NCBI GenBank assembly: GCA_020725145.1
Contig: DYFO01000003.1
Coordinates: 65,324-115,491 of the forward strand
Length of the DNA: 50,168 nucleotides
Direction: 5' to 3'
From: Symbiobacterium thermophilum
GTDB lineage: Bacteria; Bacillota; Sulfobacillia; UBA995
Part shown: one piece after another, positions 14,381 through 22,865 of the stretch
Layout of the letters: the number at the start of each line of letters is the position of its first letter
Numbering within the stretch: position 1 is the stretch's first letter
Program-made: the position numbers and the translations under genes
The notes under the pieces: model-generated
What the model was told of the DNA's origin: nothing
The model's database searches: none
Seen by the model: only the letters and a program-made list of their open reading frames with translations

Positions 14381-16257
14381 GCATGCGCGGCCGGCGAGGG
14401 CAGGGGAGGCACCGACACCGGCACGGCCGCTCAGGCGGCGCCCTCCGTCCGGCCGGCGGCAAGCTGGTGGCCCTGGTGGGCAATCCCAACACCGGCAAAT
14501 CGGTCATCTTCAACTACCTGACGGGGCTGTACGCGGAAGTCTCCAACTACCCCGGCACCACCGTGGACGTGGCCACCGGGCGCATGGGCCCCCATCTTCT
14601 GGTTGACACACCGGGAGTCTACGGCATCTCGGCCTTCACCGACGAGGAGCGGGTCACCCGCGACATCGTGCGCGAGGCGGACATGGTGATCAACGTGGTG
14701 GACGCCGGCCGCCTGGATCGTGACCTCTTTCTTACCTTGCAGCTGGTGGACATGGGAGTACCGCTGGTGGTCGTGCTCAACCTGATTGATGAGGCGGCCG
14801 CCCGCGGGCTGATCGTGGACGCCGAAGCACTGGCCGGGTTGCTGGGGGTGCCGGTCATCCCCACCGTGGCGGTCACGGGTGAGGGCCTCGAGGAGATCAC
14901 GCGTCGGCTGGGCGATGCGCGTGCGGGTTGTCCAAACCCTGAGCTCGTTCCGCGGATCGAGGAGCTCTGCCGCCGGGGGATGTCACGCCGTGAGGCGCTT
15001 TTGGCGCTGGAAGAGGACGCGGACGTGGGACCTCGCGGGGGAAACTGCGGGCCGGGGCGCGAACAGGTCTACCGTTTGCGCCGGCAGCGGGCAAGCTCGA
15101 CGGCGGAACTGGTTACCGCACGCCGACCCCGACGCGAGGCCACGGGGGCCGTGCTGGGCAGGCTGCTCATGCAACCCGCGGTCGGTCTGCCTTTCCTCGC
15201 CGGCGTGGTGGCGCTGCTTTACCTGTTGGTGGGGGTAGTGGTGGCGCAGCACGTCGTGGAGTTCACCGAGGAGGTGGTGATGCGGGGCTACTACGAGCCG
15301 GCGGTGCGCCGGTTGCTGGGCGGCTTGTTTCCGCCGGATAGCGCAGCCGCTCAGGTCTTTCTGGGGGAGTTCGGCGTGCTCACCATGACTCCCACCTACC
15401 TGCTGGGGTTGCTGCTTCCCCTGGTAGTTGCGTTCTACCTCGTCATGGCGATCATGGAGGACACGGGATACCTGCCGCGACTGGCGGTCCTCCTGGACCG
15501 CTTCTTCGTCGGCCTCGGCCTCAACGGCCGGGCCGTCATCCCCGTAGTGCTGGGGTTCGGGTGCGTGACCATGGCCTCACTGGCCACACGGGTGCTGGCC
15601 ACCACGCGCGAGCGCCGCATTGCCCTGTTCCTGCTGGCGCTGACCATCCCGTGCTCTGCTCAGCTGGCGGTGATCGCCGGACTGCTTGTGCCGCTGGGAC
15701 CGCGCTACATGCTCACCTACGTTCTGACGGTGCTCGTGGTCTTCGTGCTTGCGGGAACGCTGCTTGACCGGCTGCTGCCCGGGAACTCGAGCGCGTTGCT
15801 CATCGACCTGCCGCCGCTCAGGTGGCCCTTGCCTCGCAACGTGTTGCGAAAGACGCTCGTTCGCGCCGGAGGCTTCCTCGCCGAGGCGACTCCCCTCTTC
15901 ATCTACGGGTCGCTGGCGGTCGGCCTCTTGCATCTGAGCGGAGCGCTGGAGGCCCTCCAGGCCGCGGCTGCCCCGGTGGTGTCGGGCTGGCTGCATCTTC
16001 CCTCCGAAGCGGCCCGGGCCTTCATCATGGGGTTCGTGCGCCGCGATTTCGGGGCCGCCGGGCTTTACGCCCTCGACCTGACGCCACGTCAGGCACTGGG
16101 AGCGATGGTCACCATCACCCTGTTCGTGCCGTGTCTGGCCTCGGTGATGGTCATCGGCAAGGAGCGGGGGTGGCTCGAGGGAGCGGCCATGTGGCTCGCC
16201 ACGTTTTTCATCGCCCTGGTGGTGGGCGGCATCGCCGTCAGGCTACCCGGGCTGTAG
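14377..16257 (+). CDS. feoB: ferrous iron transporter B
   Basis: A 626-residue GTPase-permease. After a basic His/Arg/Gly-rich tail of about 30 residues come the G-domain motifs: G1 GNPNTGKS (residues 35-42), G2 region NYPGTTVD, G3 DTPGVYG and G4 NLID. The membrane part has the two FeoB gate regions, with GFGCVTMASLATR and the second Cys in LTIPCSAQLAVI; this GFGC-(V/D)TM version is known from clostridial FeoB proteins. About nine hydrophobic segments can be counted, fitting an inner-membrane Fe(II) importer. ATGA overlap with feoA fixes the start; a longer frame upstream (to 14251) lies inside feoA and is discounted. Expression should follow the Fur-like box at 14096. Confidence 0.95.
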   Translation: MSMRGRRGQGRHRHRHGRSGGALRPAGGKLVALVGNPNTGKSVIFNYLTGLYAEVSNYPGTTVDVATGRMGPHLLVDTPGVYGISAFTDEERVTRDIVREADMVINVVDAGRLDRDLFLTLQLVDMGVPLVVVLNLIDEAAARGLIVDAEALAGLLGVPVIPTVAVTGEGLEEITRRLGDARAGCPNPELVPRIEELCRRGMSRREALLALEEDADVGPRGGNCGPGREQVYRLRRQRASSTAELVTARRPRREATGAVLGRLLMQPAVGLPFLAGVVALLYLLVGVVVAQHVVEFTEEVVMRGYYEPAVRRLLGGLFPPDSAAAQVFLGEFGVLTMTPTYLLGLLLPLVVAFYLVMAIMEDTGYLPRLAVLLDRFFVGLGLNGRAVIPVVLGFGCVTMASLATRVLATTRERRIALFLLALTIPCSAQLAVIAGLLVPLGPRYMLTYVLTVLVVFVLAGTLLDRLLPGNSSALLIDLPPLRWPLPRNVLRKTLVRAGGFLAEATPLFIYGSLAVGLLHLSGALEALQAAAAPVVSGWLHLPSEAARAFIMGFVRRDFGAAGLYALDLTPRQALGAMVTITLFVPCLASVMVIGKERGWLEGAAMWLATFFIALVVGGIAVRLPGL

Positions 16258-16302
16258 CGGCGACGGCAGGGAGCGACGCTTCCGCGGAGAAGCTAGTGCC
16301 GC

Positions 16303-16310
16303 GGAGGTGA
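16303..16310 (+). promoter_or_regulatory. strong ribosome binding site deciding the rapZ start
   Basis: GGAGGTGA, eight bases before TTG 16319. It contains the alternative GTG start (16307), which is therefore disfavoured. Confidence 0.6.
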
Positions 16311-16318
16311 GGGCAGCG

Positions 16319-17194
16319 TTGGCCGATGTGAGCTTCATCATCGTCACCGGGTTGTCGGGCGCGGGCAAGACCCAGGCCCTGCGCGCGTTGGAGGACCTGG
16401 GGTACTTCTGCGTGGACAACCTGCCCCCGGATCTCCTGACCAAGTTCGCCGAGCTGGTGGCCCAGCCCGGAGGCACCATCCGCCGTGTGGCCCTGGGCAT
16501 GGACATCCGCGGCGGCGAGTTCTTCCAGGGACTGCAGCAGTCCCTGGACGATCTCCAGGGGCTGGGCTTCCCCTACCGCATCCTGTTTCTCGAGGCCAAC
16601 GACGAGACCCTGGTCCGACGGTTCAAGGAGACGCGCCGCCTGCACCCACTGGCCCCGCACGGCCGGGTGCTCGAGGGTATCCGGGCCGAGCGCGAACGCC
16701 TCCAGGGGCTGCGCGAACGCGCCACCCGGGTGATCGACACCTCGGGCCTGCATCCGCGCAGTCTTCGCCAGGAAATCTTCGCCCTTGAAGGGGAGCTCCG
16801 CAGGTTGATCATCAGCGTGGTCTCCTTCGGCTTCAAGCACGGGCTGCCGCTGGACGCCGACCTGGTGCTGGACCTGCGCTTTTTGCCCAACCCGGTGTAC
16901 GTTGAACATCTGCGGGCCTACGACGGCAACCATCCGGAAGTAGAGCGCTACGTCATGGGCAGTCCCGTCGCCCGGAAGTTCTTCCGGCGCATCTGTGACC
17001 TCCTGCACTTCCTGCTGCCGCATTACCTTGAGGAGGGCCGGACACAGCTTTCGGTTGCCCTCGGGTGCACGGGAGGCAGGCAACGGTCGGTGGTGCTGGC
17101 GAACCGGCTGGCGGCGTGGCTGCGGCGCCAGGATCACGCGGTCATCCTGGAGCACCGCGACGTTACCCGCGAAGGCCAGGTGGAGGGAACTTGA
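16319..17194 (+). CDS. rapZ: RNase adapter / nucleotide-binding protein RapZ (YvcJ)
   Basis: A 291-residue RapZ/YvcJ protein. The Walker A motif GLSGAGKTQALRALEDLGY and VDNLPPDLL are at the N-terminus. The C-terminal domain shows SFGFKHGLPLDADLVLDLRF, LPNPVYVEHLRAYDG and GCTGGRQRSVVLANRL, all diagnostic. In enterobacteria RapZ binds small RNAs and guides RNase E; in Bacillus YvcJ binds nucleotides and affects competence. Usually it is followed by yvcK and whiA, but here the next gene is a polyprenyl synthase. TTG 16319 gives an N-terminus (MADVSFIIVTGLSGAGK) matching the family. The stop overlaps the next start (TTGA). Confidence 0.92.
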   Translation: MADVSFIIVTGLSGAGKTQALRALEDLGYFCVDNLPPDLLTKFAELVAQPGGTIRRVALGMDIRGGEFFQGLQQSLDDLQGLGFPYRILFLEANDETLVRRFKETRRLHPLAPHGRVLEGIRAERERLQGLRERATRVIDTSGLHPRSLRQEIFALEGELRRLIISVVSFGFKHGLPLDADLVLDLRFLPNPVYVEHLRAYDGNHPEVERYVMGSPVARKFFRRICDLLHFLLPHYLEEGRTQLSVALGCTGGRQRSVVLANRLAAWLRRQDHAVILEHRDVTREGQVEGT

Positions 17195-18162
17195 CGGGGA
17201 CCGAAACGTCGCTCGAGGCAGAGCTGGCCGAGGTCGAGCAGATACTGCACAAGGCGGTCGACTGCGACGACCCTCTGGTGGGCGAGGTGTCGCGCTACCT
17301 CTTGCGAGCGGGGGGCAAGCGGCTCCGGCCCCGGCTCCTTCTGCTGGCGGCCTGGTTCGGTCGGCGGCGGCCCAAACGGCGCACGCTGCATCTGGCCGCG
17401 GCGGTCGAGCTTTTACACATGGCCACCCTGCTTCACGACGATGTGGTGGACGAATCTCCCCAGCGTCGCGGGCGACCGACGGTTCAGGTCAGGTGGGACA
17501 CGCGCACCGCCGTGCTCGGTGGTGACTATCTCGTTGCCGCCGCCTTTGAACTGCTGGCAGCCTGGGGCGGTGCGGAGGCCTGGCGCGGAGTGGCGACGGT
17601 GATCCGGGCCATGGCGGAAGGAGAGATGCAGGAACAGGCCTGTTGCGGGCGGGCGGACGTGACGGAGCAGGACTACTTCGAGCGCATCGAGAAGAAAACG
17701 GCGTTGTTCATCGCCGAGTGTTGCCGCCTGGGCGCCGTGGCCGCGGCGGCCGACGCGGGTGCGCAGGACGCGCTGCGCCGGTACGGCTATCATCTAGGCA
17801 TGGCCTACCAGGTGATCGACGATGTACTCGACCTCGTCGGCGACCGTCTGGCCATGGGCAAGCCGACGGGCGTCGATCTGGGTCGGCGCCTGGCCACGCT
17901 GCCGCTGATCCATTGCCTGCGGGTGCATGGGGGCGACGCGCAGCGACGGGTGCGCGAGGTGCTGGCCAACGCGACGGTGGCCGATGCGGAAGTCGCCCAG
18001 GTGGTGGCGATCCTCCAGGACCTCGGCTGCATCGACTACGCGCTTGAGGCTGCCCGGCACTTCGCCGCTGGTGCCCGTGCCGCCCTGCGCGCGCTTCCCG
18101 ACCTGCCCGCTCGTGCCGGTCTGGAGGAGATCGTCGGCTACGTGGTGACCCGTGATCGCTAA
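17191..18162 (+). CDS. trans-polyprenyl diphosphate synthase
   Basis: A 323-residue class I isoprenyl synthase. The first Asp-rich motif is LLHDDVVDES, the second VIDDVLDLVGD, with the flanking GGKRLRPRL and KPTGVDLGRRLATLPL also conserved. The residues four and five positions before the first motif are small (A, T), as in enzymes making long chains, so it probably makes the side chain of a quinone (heptaprenyl or similar). The motif KPTGVDLG replaces the usual K(x)xGxDL. It starts at TTG 17191 overlapping rapZ's stop; the longer frame upstream lies within rapZ. No second subunit gene is near. Exact product length cannot be read from sequence. Confidence 0.9.
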   Translation: MTGTETSLEAELAEVEQILHKAVDCDDPLVGEVSRYLLRAGGKRLRPRLLLLAAWFGRRRPKRRTLHLAAAVELLHMATLLHDDVVDESPQRRGRPTVQVRWDTRTAVLGGDYLVAAAFELLAAWGGAEAWRGVATVIRAMAEGEMQEQACCGRADVTEQDYFERIEKKTALFIAECCRLGAVAAAADAGAQDALRRYGYHLGMAYQVIDDVLDLVGDRLAMGKPTGVDLGRRLATLPLIHCLRVHGGDAQRRVREVLANATVADAEVAQVVAILQDLGCIDYALEAARHFAAGARAALRALPDLPARAGLEEIVGYVVTRDR

Positions 18163-18177
18163 AGCGGGCGTGGGCAC

Positions 18178-18738
18178 GTGGGACACAGGGCGCGGCACCT
18201 TCTGCTGACCGGGCGACCGGGGTCGGGCAAGACCACCCTGCTCCGCAAGCTTGCTGCCCGGTTACCGGGGCCGCCGGTGGGTTTTTGGACCGAAGAGGTG
18301 AGGGTCGGCGGCGTGCGCCGGGGTTTCAGGGTGGTCACCACCTGGGGCGCGAGCGGACGACTGGCGGCCGTCGGTCTTGACTCGCCCCTGCGCGTGGGAC
18401 GCTATGGGGTGGACCTGACCTTCCTGGAGGATGAGGCGATCCCCGGGACGCTGCGGGCAGTGGGGGCCGGGGAGGCAGCTTTCGTGCTCATCGACGAGAT
18501 CGGCAAGATGGAACTGCATTCCGCCGCCTTCCGCCAGGCCGTGGAGACGGTCGTCGAGAGCGGCCGACCGCTCCTGGCCACCGTGGGGCAGGTGTCCGAC
18601 CCGTTGCTCGACCGGCTAGCCTCGCGGCCGGATGTCCGGGTGGTGACGGTGGCACCGGCATCCCGGGACCGGCTGGCGCGGATCTTGGCCTGGCAGGATG
18701 GGTGGCAGGAGCTCGGCGGGAGTGGGGACCTTGCCTGA
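18178..18738 (+). CDS. THEP1-type nucleoside-triphosphatase
   Basis: A 186-residue P-loop NTPase of the NTPase_1 (THEP1) family: Walker A LTGRPGSGKTTLLRKL (about 10-25), the family motif GFWTEEVRVGGVRRGF and Walker B with ALIDEIGKMEL-like wording (here VLIDEIGKMELHS). Members hydrolyse several nucleoside triphosphates in vitro; their role in the cell is unresolved. The start ATG-like codon is a GTG only 15 bases after the polyprenyl synthase stop. The end overlaps the next gene's start. Placement ahead of mobA/mobB suggests, but does not prove, a link to cofactor metabolism. Confidence 0.87.
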   Translation: MGHRARHLLLTGRPGSGKTTLLRKLAARLPGPPVGFWTEEVRVGGVRRGFRVVTTWGASGRLAAVGLDSPLRVGRYGVDLTFLEDEAIPGTLRAVGAGEAAFVLIDEIGKMELHSAAFRQAVETVVESGRPLLATVGQVSDPLLDRLASRPDVRVVTVAPASRDRLARILAWQDGWQELGGSGDLA

Positions 18739-19738
18739 CCTTTTCTCTCCGCTGGATACCGGGAAATTGCGCCTGGCCAATCGCATCGCCATGCCTCCCA
18801 TGGCGCTCGAGGCCGCGGGTGCGGACGGCGCGCCCGTCTCCCGCCACCTTGACCACTACCTCGCGCGGGCTTCGCGTGGGGTGGGGCTGGTGGTGGTCGA
18901 ACACGCTTTCGTGGACCTATCGGGACGGTTGTCCCCAGGTCAGCTGGGCGTTCACCACGATGGCCTGGTGCCGGCGTACCGCCGGCTGGTGAAAGCGCTG
19001 CGTCCCACAGGCGCCCGAGTAGCCCTGCAGATCAGTCATGCCGGAGCGGCGGCACGGTCGGCGGTCACCGGGGCGCCTCCCGTTGGACCCTCACCGGTGG
19101 CGCTGCCCCGTGAGGGAGCCGAGCCGCCCTGTGAGCTCGGCGAAGCCGCCCTTGAGGAGCTTGTGCACAAGTTCGCCCGTGCGGCCGCCCGGGCCCGTGA
19201 AGCCGGCTTTTGCGCGGTGGAGATTCACGGCGCGCATGGTTTTCTGCTCAGCCAGTTCCTGTCGCCGCTGACCAACCACCGCCGCGACGCATTCGGCGGC
19301 ACCCTGCAAGGACGGGCCCGCCTGCCCCGCGAGGTGGTGAAGGCCGTCCGCGAGGCGGTGGGGCAGGACTACCCGGTCCTGTACCGGCTGGGCCTCGCCG
19401 ACTACCTCGCAGCCGAGCGCGGAGGGCTCACGCCGGAGGAGGGGCTGACGGTGGCCGGCTGGCTGGTGCAAGCGGGCGTGGACATGCTCGACATCTCTGG
19501 CGGTCTGGGAGGTGCCCGTCCGGCGGGTGCCGCCGCGGGGTACTTTTTGCCCTGGGCCCAGCGTGTGCGGGCTCGAGTACGGGTACCGGTGATGGTGGCC
19601 GGCGGCATCACCGATCCCCTGCTTGCCGACCAGGCCATCCGTGAGGGGCGCGCAGACGTTGTGGGCATAGGTCGGGCGCTGCTGGCCGATCCCGCCTGGG
19701 CCCTCAAGGCCCGCCGGGTGTTGCTGGGTGCGGGCTGA
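18722..19738 (+). CDS. Old Yellow Enzyme-family NADH:flavin oxidoreductase
   Basis: A 338-residue FMN-dependent TIM-barrel enzyme. Typical blocks are 'FSPLDTGKLRLANRIAMPPM', ALQISHAGAAARS, EIHGAHGFLLSQFLSPLTN with DAFGGTLQGRARL, and the C-terminal phosphate-binding strand PVMVAGGITD...VGIGRALLADP. The protein ends right after the barrel; the iron-sulfur and NADH-binding domains of 2,4-dienoyl-CoA reductases are absent, so it is a single-domain ene-reductase or a dehydrogenase of unknown substrate. Start is uncertain: GTG 18722 or TTG 18731 (LPDLFSPL), both overlapping the NTPase end. Confidence 0.88.
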   Translation: MGTLPDLFSPLDTGKLRLANRIAMPPMALEAAGADGAPVSRHLDHYLARASRGVGLVVVEHAFVDLSGRLSPGQLGVHHDGLVPAYRRLVKALRPTGARVALQISHAGAAARSAVTGAPPVGPSPVALPREGAEPPCELGEAALEELVHKFARAAARAREAGFCAVEIHGAHGFLLSQFLSPLTNHRRDAFGGTLQGRARLPREVVKAVREAVGQDYPVLYRLGLADYLAAERGGLTPEEGLTVAGWLVQAGVDMLDISGGLGGARPAGAAAGYFLPWAQRVRARVRVPVMVAGGITDPLLADQAIREGRADVVGIGRALLADPAWALKARRVLLGAG

Positions 19739-19742
19739 CGGC

Positions 19743-20327
19743 GTGAGGGGATTCAGCGGAGCGGTGCTGGCCGGGGGCAGGGGACGCCGTTTTGGACGCC
19801 CCAAGGCCGATCTCCCCTGGGGAGAAGGAACGCTGGGGGACAACGCGGCCGCCGTGCTGGGCGGGTTGTTCGACGAGGTGCTGGTCGTCGGCGGTCAGGC
19901 CCGCCACGCGCGGCGGGTGGAGGACGTCCATCCGCGACGCGGCCCCCTGGGGGGCCTGTACGCCGCCCTGCTGGCGGCGGGCAACCCGTATGTCTTCGTG
20001 ACCGGGTGCGATCTGCCGTTCCTGAACGCAACGCTGATCCGGCGCCTGTGCGAGGAAGCAGACGGCTTCGAGGTGGTGGTGCCCGAAAGCTCCCCCGGGT
20101 ACCTTGAGCCGTTGCATGCGGTGTACGCGCGCTCTTGCCTGCCGCTCATCGCCCGGCAGCTCGAACAGGGGGAACTGCGGCTCAGCTGCTTCTTCGGGCG
20201 CACGCGCCTCAAGGTGGTCGGCCCGGCGGCGCTCGCGGCCATGGGGAAGGGGGCACGTGACTTCTTCAACATCAACACCCCCGAGGACTACGAGCTTGCC
20301 CTGAGACTTCGCGGAGGCGGACCGTGA
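19743..20327 (+). CDS. mobA: molybdenum cofactor guanylyltransferase MobA
   Basis: A 194-residue nucleotidyltransferase that joins GMP to molybdopterin to form the guanine-dinucleotide cofactor. The signature GAVLAGGRGRRFGRPKADLPW is at the N-terminus, the metal-binding FVTGCDLPFLN in the centre, then 'YLEPLHAVYARSCLP' and FFNINTPEDYELA at the end, all as in MobA. An alternative GTG lies at 19728, overlapping the previous gene. The stop overlaps the mobB start (GTGA). This pair implies that the organism has molybdenum or tungsten enzymes of the guanine-dinucleotide type; none is in this window. Confidence 0.93.
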   Translation: MRGFSGAVLAGGRGRRFGRPKADLPWGEGTLGDNAAAVLGGLFDEVLVVGGQARHARRVEDVHPRRGPLGGLYAALLAAGNPYVFVTGCDLPFLNATLIRRLCEEADGFEVVVPESSPGYLEPLHAVYARSCLPLIARQLEQGELRLSCFFGRTRLKVVGPAALAAMGKGARDFFNINTPEDYELALRLRGGGP

Positions 20328-20830
20328 GCAGTCCACCGGTGATAGCGGTGGTGGGCCCCTCCGGCAGCGGTAAGACCACGCTGCTTGAGCGACTCATGGG
20401 CGAGCTGGTGGCCAGGGGGTACCGGGTGGCGGCGGTGAAGAGCACGCACCGCGCGGCCCACCTCGATGTGGAGGGCAAGGACAGCTGGCGCCTGCGGCGT
20501 GCCGGTGCCCGCGCGGTGGCCATCGCCGGGTCCGAGGGGTGCGAGCTGCTGGTCGGCCTGCCCCGGCTGCCGCTTGTCGAATTGGCCGGTCTGCTGGCGG
20601 CGGTCACTCCCCTTGACCTCGTGCTGGCGGAAGGGTTCAAGGCGGAGAAGGTGCCCAAGATCCTGGTGGTCGCGCAAGGGGCCGCCACGCCGCCCGTCGG
20701 CGAGTTGCTGGCGGTGTGGGGCGAAGGACCGGCGCCGCCGGGGGTCAGGCGCTTCACACCTGGAGGCGAGCGCGAGCTGGTCGACCTCGTGGTCCGGAGG
20801 TATCTTGAAGGTGGCGCGACGCCGGATTAG
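20324..20830 (+). CDS. mobB: molybdopterin-guanine dinucleotide biosynthesis adapter MobB
   Basis: A 168-residue P-loop protein with IAVVGPSGSGKTTLLERLM at the N-terminus, then 'YRVAAVKSTHRAAHLDVEGKD', GARAVAIAG and LVLAEGFKAEKVPKI, a set diagnostic of MobB. It binds GTP and assists MobA. The GTG start overlaps the mobA stop by four bases and its own last 20 bases overlap the start of the CapA-like gene. Length is normal. Confidence 0.93.
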   Translation: MSSPPVIAVVGPSGSGKTTLLERLMGELVARGYRVAAVKSTHRAAHLDVEGKDSWRLRRAGARAVAIAGSEGCELLVGLPRLPLVELAGLLAAVTPLDLVLAEGFKAEKVPKILVVAQGAATPPVGELLAVWGEGPAPPGVRRFTPGGERELVDLVVRRYLEGGATPD

Positions 20831-22547
20831 GGCACGTCCGCGAGCCCTGGTTATCTTCCCGATCGTCATGCTCGCACTGGCCGCTGCGGGAGTGGCGGTA
20901 GCCGCCGAGGCCGAACGCATCCGCCGCGACCCCCGGGAGCTCGTGGTGGCGCTGGCCGGGGAGCCGGGCGAGGGTGCGCTCCGGCTGCTTGAGGCGTTTG
21001 TGGGCGATCACACCCTGTCTTTGCGTGCGGTGTCCGCCGACCCGGTGTTGTTGGGACGACTGCTGCGGCGCGGCGAGGTGGACCTCGTGCTGCTTGCCGG
21101 GACCTGGGGTGCGCCGGACCGACTGCCGGCGGCGCTCGGGCGATGGCAGGCCCCGGGGCCCGAGCTTTTCGAAAGCCTGGTTCCCGCCGTCCGGTTCCTG
21201 CATCCCCTGCGGGAGTTGACCGCCGCCGAGGCCCTCGATCTCCTGGAGGGCAAGCCACCCGCCCGGAGCGGCGACGCTGCCTGCTTTCCGCTCGAACTCG
21301 AGCCGGCGGAGGCGTTCCTGGCCGATCCGTCGTGGCGGGCCGTTTCCCTGCTCGCCCCCTGGGAGCTGGAGGCCAGGGTGCAGGCGCTTACGGTGGAGGG
21401 AGTGGAGCCGACCTGGGGAAACCTCGCCAAAGGTGCCTACCCGCTGTCGCGCAGGCTCCACGTGTTGACCCGTCTGCCGGGGCGCCCGCTGGGACTGGAC
21501 CTCGCCTGGCCCGAGACCATCCGGCGGCGTTACGACCCCAACGCCGACCTGCTGGCCGCCTTCCTGGGTTTCCTGAACACACCGGCTGCCGTCGCCGCGC
21601 TCGCCGGTGAGGGACCGCCGGTCACGGTGGCGGCGGTGGGCGACATCATGCTCGGCCGTGGAGTCGGCAGGTTGATCGCGGAGCGAGGGGTGGACTACCC
21701 GTTCGAAGCCATAAGCGGCCGTGTGCGTGCGGCGGATGTGGGATTCGCCAACCTGGAGTCTCCGTTCGGCACCACCGGCCGGGCACTGCCGGGCAAGATG
21801 ATCTGGTTCCGCGCCGATCCTGCCGCCGCGTCGGGATTGCGGGACGCGGGCTTCAACGTGCTCACGCTGGCGAACAACCACATCCTCGACTACGATACCG
21901 AGTGCCTGCTTGAGACGCTGGCGGTGTTGGACGCACACGGCATACGCTGGGCGGGAGCCGGCCGACACCTCGAGGAGGCGATGGCCCCCGCGCTGGTGAC
22001 GGTGAACGGTGTCACGCTGGCCTTCCTCGGCTTCAGCGACTTCGCCCACATCTACTGGTCCGAGAGCTACCCGCGGACGTTCGCCGCCACCGCCGACCGT
22101 CCCGGAGTGGCTCCTGCCGACCGGTCGGTGGTGGCCCGGGCCATAGCGGAGGCGCGCAAGGTTGCCGACTTCGTGATCGTCGCCTTTCACTGGGGAGACG
22201 AGTACGTCAACTACCCCAATGCCACCCAGCTTGAAACGGGCCGGCACGCCATAGCCGCGGGGGCCGATCTGGTGCTGGGGTCGCACCCGCATGCCGTCCA
22301 GGGGTTTGAGTTCCACCGCGGCGGCTTCATCGCCTACAGCCTGGGCAACTTCATAATGGACCAGCGCCGGCCCATCCAGTGCGAGACGATGATCCTCGAG
22401 ATCGAGTTCCTCCCCTCGCGCGTCCGACAGATCCGGGTGGTTCCCGCTTACATCGAGGACGCGCGTCCCGCGGTGCTGGGAGGAGAGGAAGCGGCGGCCG
22501 CGCTTGACAAACTCCGGCTGCTTTCCCTGCCTTTCCTGGGAGACTGA
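20811..22547 (+). CDS. CapA-family (poly-gamma-glutamate-type) metallophosphatase-like protein with extra N-terminal domain
   Basis: A 578-residue membrane-anchored protein: basic start (MARRRIRARPR), one hydrophobic segment (about 12-30), then about 240 residues resembling a degenerate periplasmic solute-binding domain (VVALAGEPGEGALRLLEAF, 'EVDLVLLAGTW', LLAAFLGFLNTPAA). The C-terminal 310 residues form the CapA domain with AAVGDIMLGRGVG, FANLESPF, LTLANNHILDYD, VAFHWGDEYVN, GSHPHAVQG and AYSLGNFIMDQ, the metal-ligand blocks of this calcineurin-like family. CapA proteins take part in poly-gamma-glutamate or related export; here no capB/capC neighbours exist, so the role is open. GTG 20811 is supported by GGAGG ten bases upstream. 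Confidence 0.85.
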   Translation: MARRRIRARPRALVIFPIVMLALAAAGVAVAAEAERIRRDPRELVVALAGEPGEGALRLLEAFVGDHTLSLRAVSADPVLLGRLLRRGEVDLVLLAGTWGAPDRLPAALGRWQAPGPELFESLVPAVRFLHPLRELTAAEALDLLEGKPPARSGDAACFPLELEPAEAFLADPSWRAVSLLAPWELEARVQALTVEGVEPTWGNLAKGAYPLSRRLHVLTRLPGRPLGLDLAWPETIRRRYDPNADLLAAFLGFLNTPAAVAALAGEGPPVTVAAVGDIMLGRGVGRLIAERGVDYPFEAISGRVRAADVGFANLESPFGTTGRALPGKMIWFRADPAAASGLRDAGFNVLTLANNHILDYDTECLLETLAVLDAHGIRWAGAGRHLEEAMAPALVTVNGVTLAFLGFSDFAHIYWSESYPRTFAATADRPGVAPADRSVVARAIAEARKVADFVIVAFHWGDEYVNYPNATQLETGRHAIAAGADLVLGSHPHAVQGFEFHRGGFIAYSLGNFIMDQRRPIQCETMILEIEFLPSRVRQIRVVPAYIEDARPAVLGGEEAAAALDKLRLLSLPFLGD

Positions 22548-22602
22548 CCTGCCGGGTAGCGGGCAAGCTATCGGCAAATCCGAAGGCAGGAGGTATTTCC
22601 CC

Positions 22603-22782
22603 ATGGATCAGCCCGGCGGTCGCGGATCCGACCGGCGCCCGAAGACCCCGCTTAACCTGAGCCGCTTCGAACAGGAGGTTGCCGACGAGATCACCGTGGC
22701 CCTGCGTAAGGACCGCAGGCAGGGAGGAAGGCGCAGGCGACCGTCTCCCGAAGGTCCCGGTCAGACTCCCCGGCCGCGTTAG
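22603..22782 (+). CDS. small basic protein, unknown (faint likeness to alpha/beta SASP helix)
   Basis: A 59-residue protein with a convincing AGGAGG (22588-22593) before its ATG. It has a conserved-looking helix 'NLSRFEQEVADEITVALRKD' in the middle and a very basic, Pro-rich tail (QGGRRRRPSPEGPGQTPRPR). The helix resembles the first half of alpha/beta-type small acid-soluble spore proteins (F..EVA.E), but the second SASP helix and the GerA-protease site are not apparent. A DNA- or RNA-binding role is possible from the charge alone. Not identified with confidence. Confidence 0.55.
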   Translation: MDQPGGRGSDRRPKTPLNLSRFEQEVADEITVALRKDRRQGGRRRRPSPEGPGQTPRPR

Positions 22783-22865
22783 GGGTATCGGCGGCAGCCG
22801 GGCCCAGACCCGCCGCTGCTCGGGTAGAGGAACCTGCGGCCGGGTGGAGAAACACCCTCGCTGGG

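Noticed and set aside
20754-22604. Long minus-strand open frame (616 codons) opposite the CapA-like gene
   Set aside because: Antisense shadow of a GC-rich gene: low-complexity His/Gln/Arg-rich translation, no motifs, and the plus strand encodes a recognisable protein.
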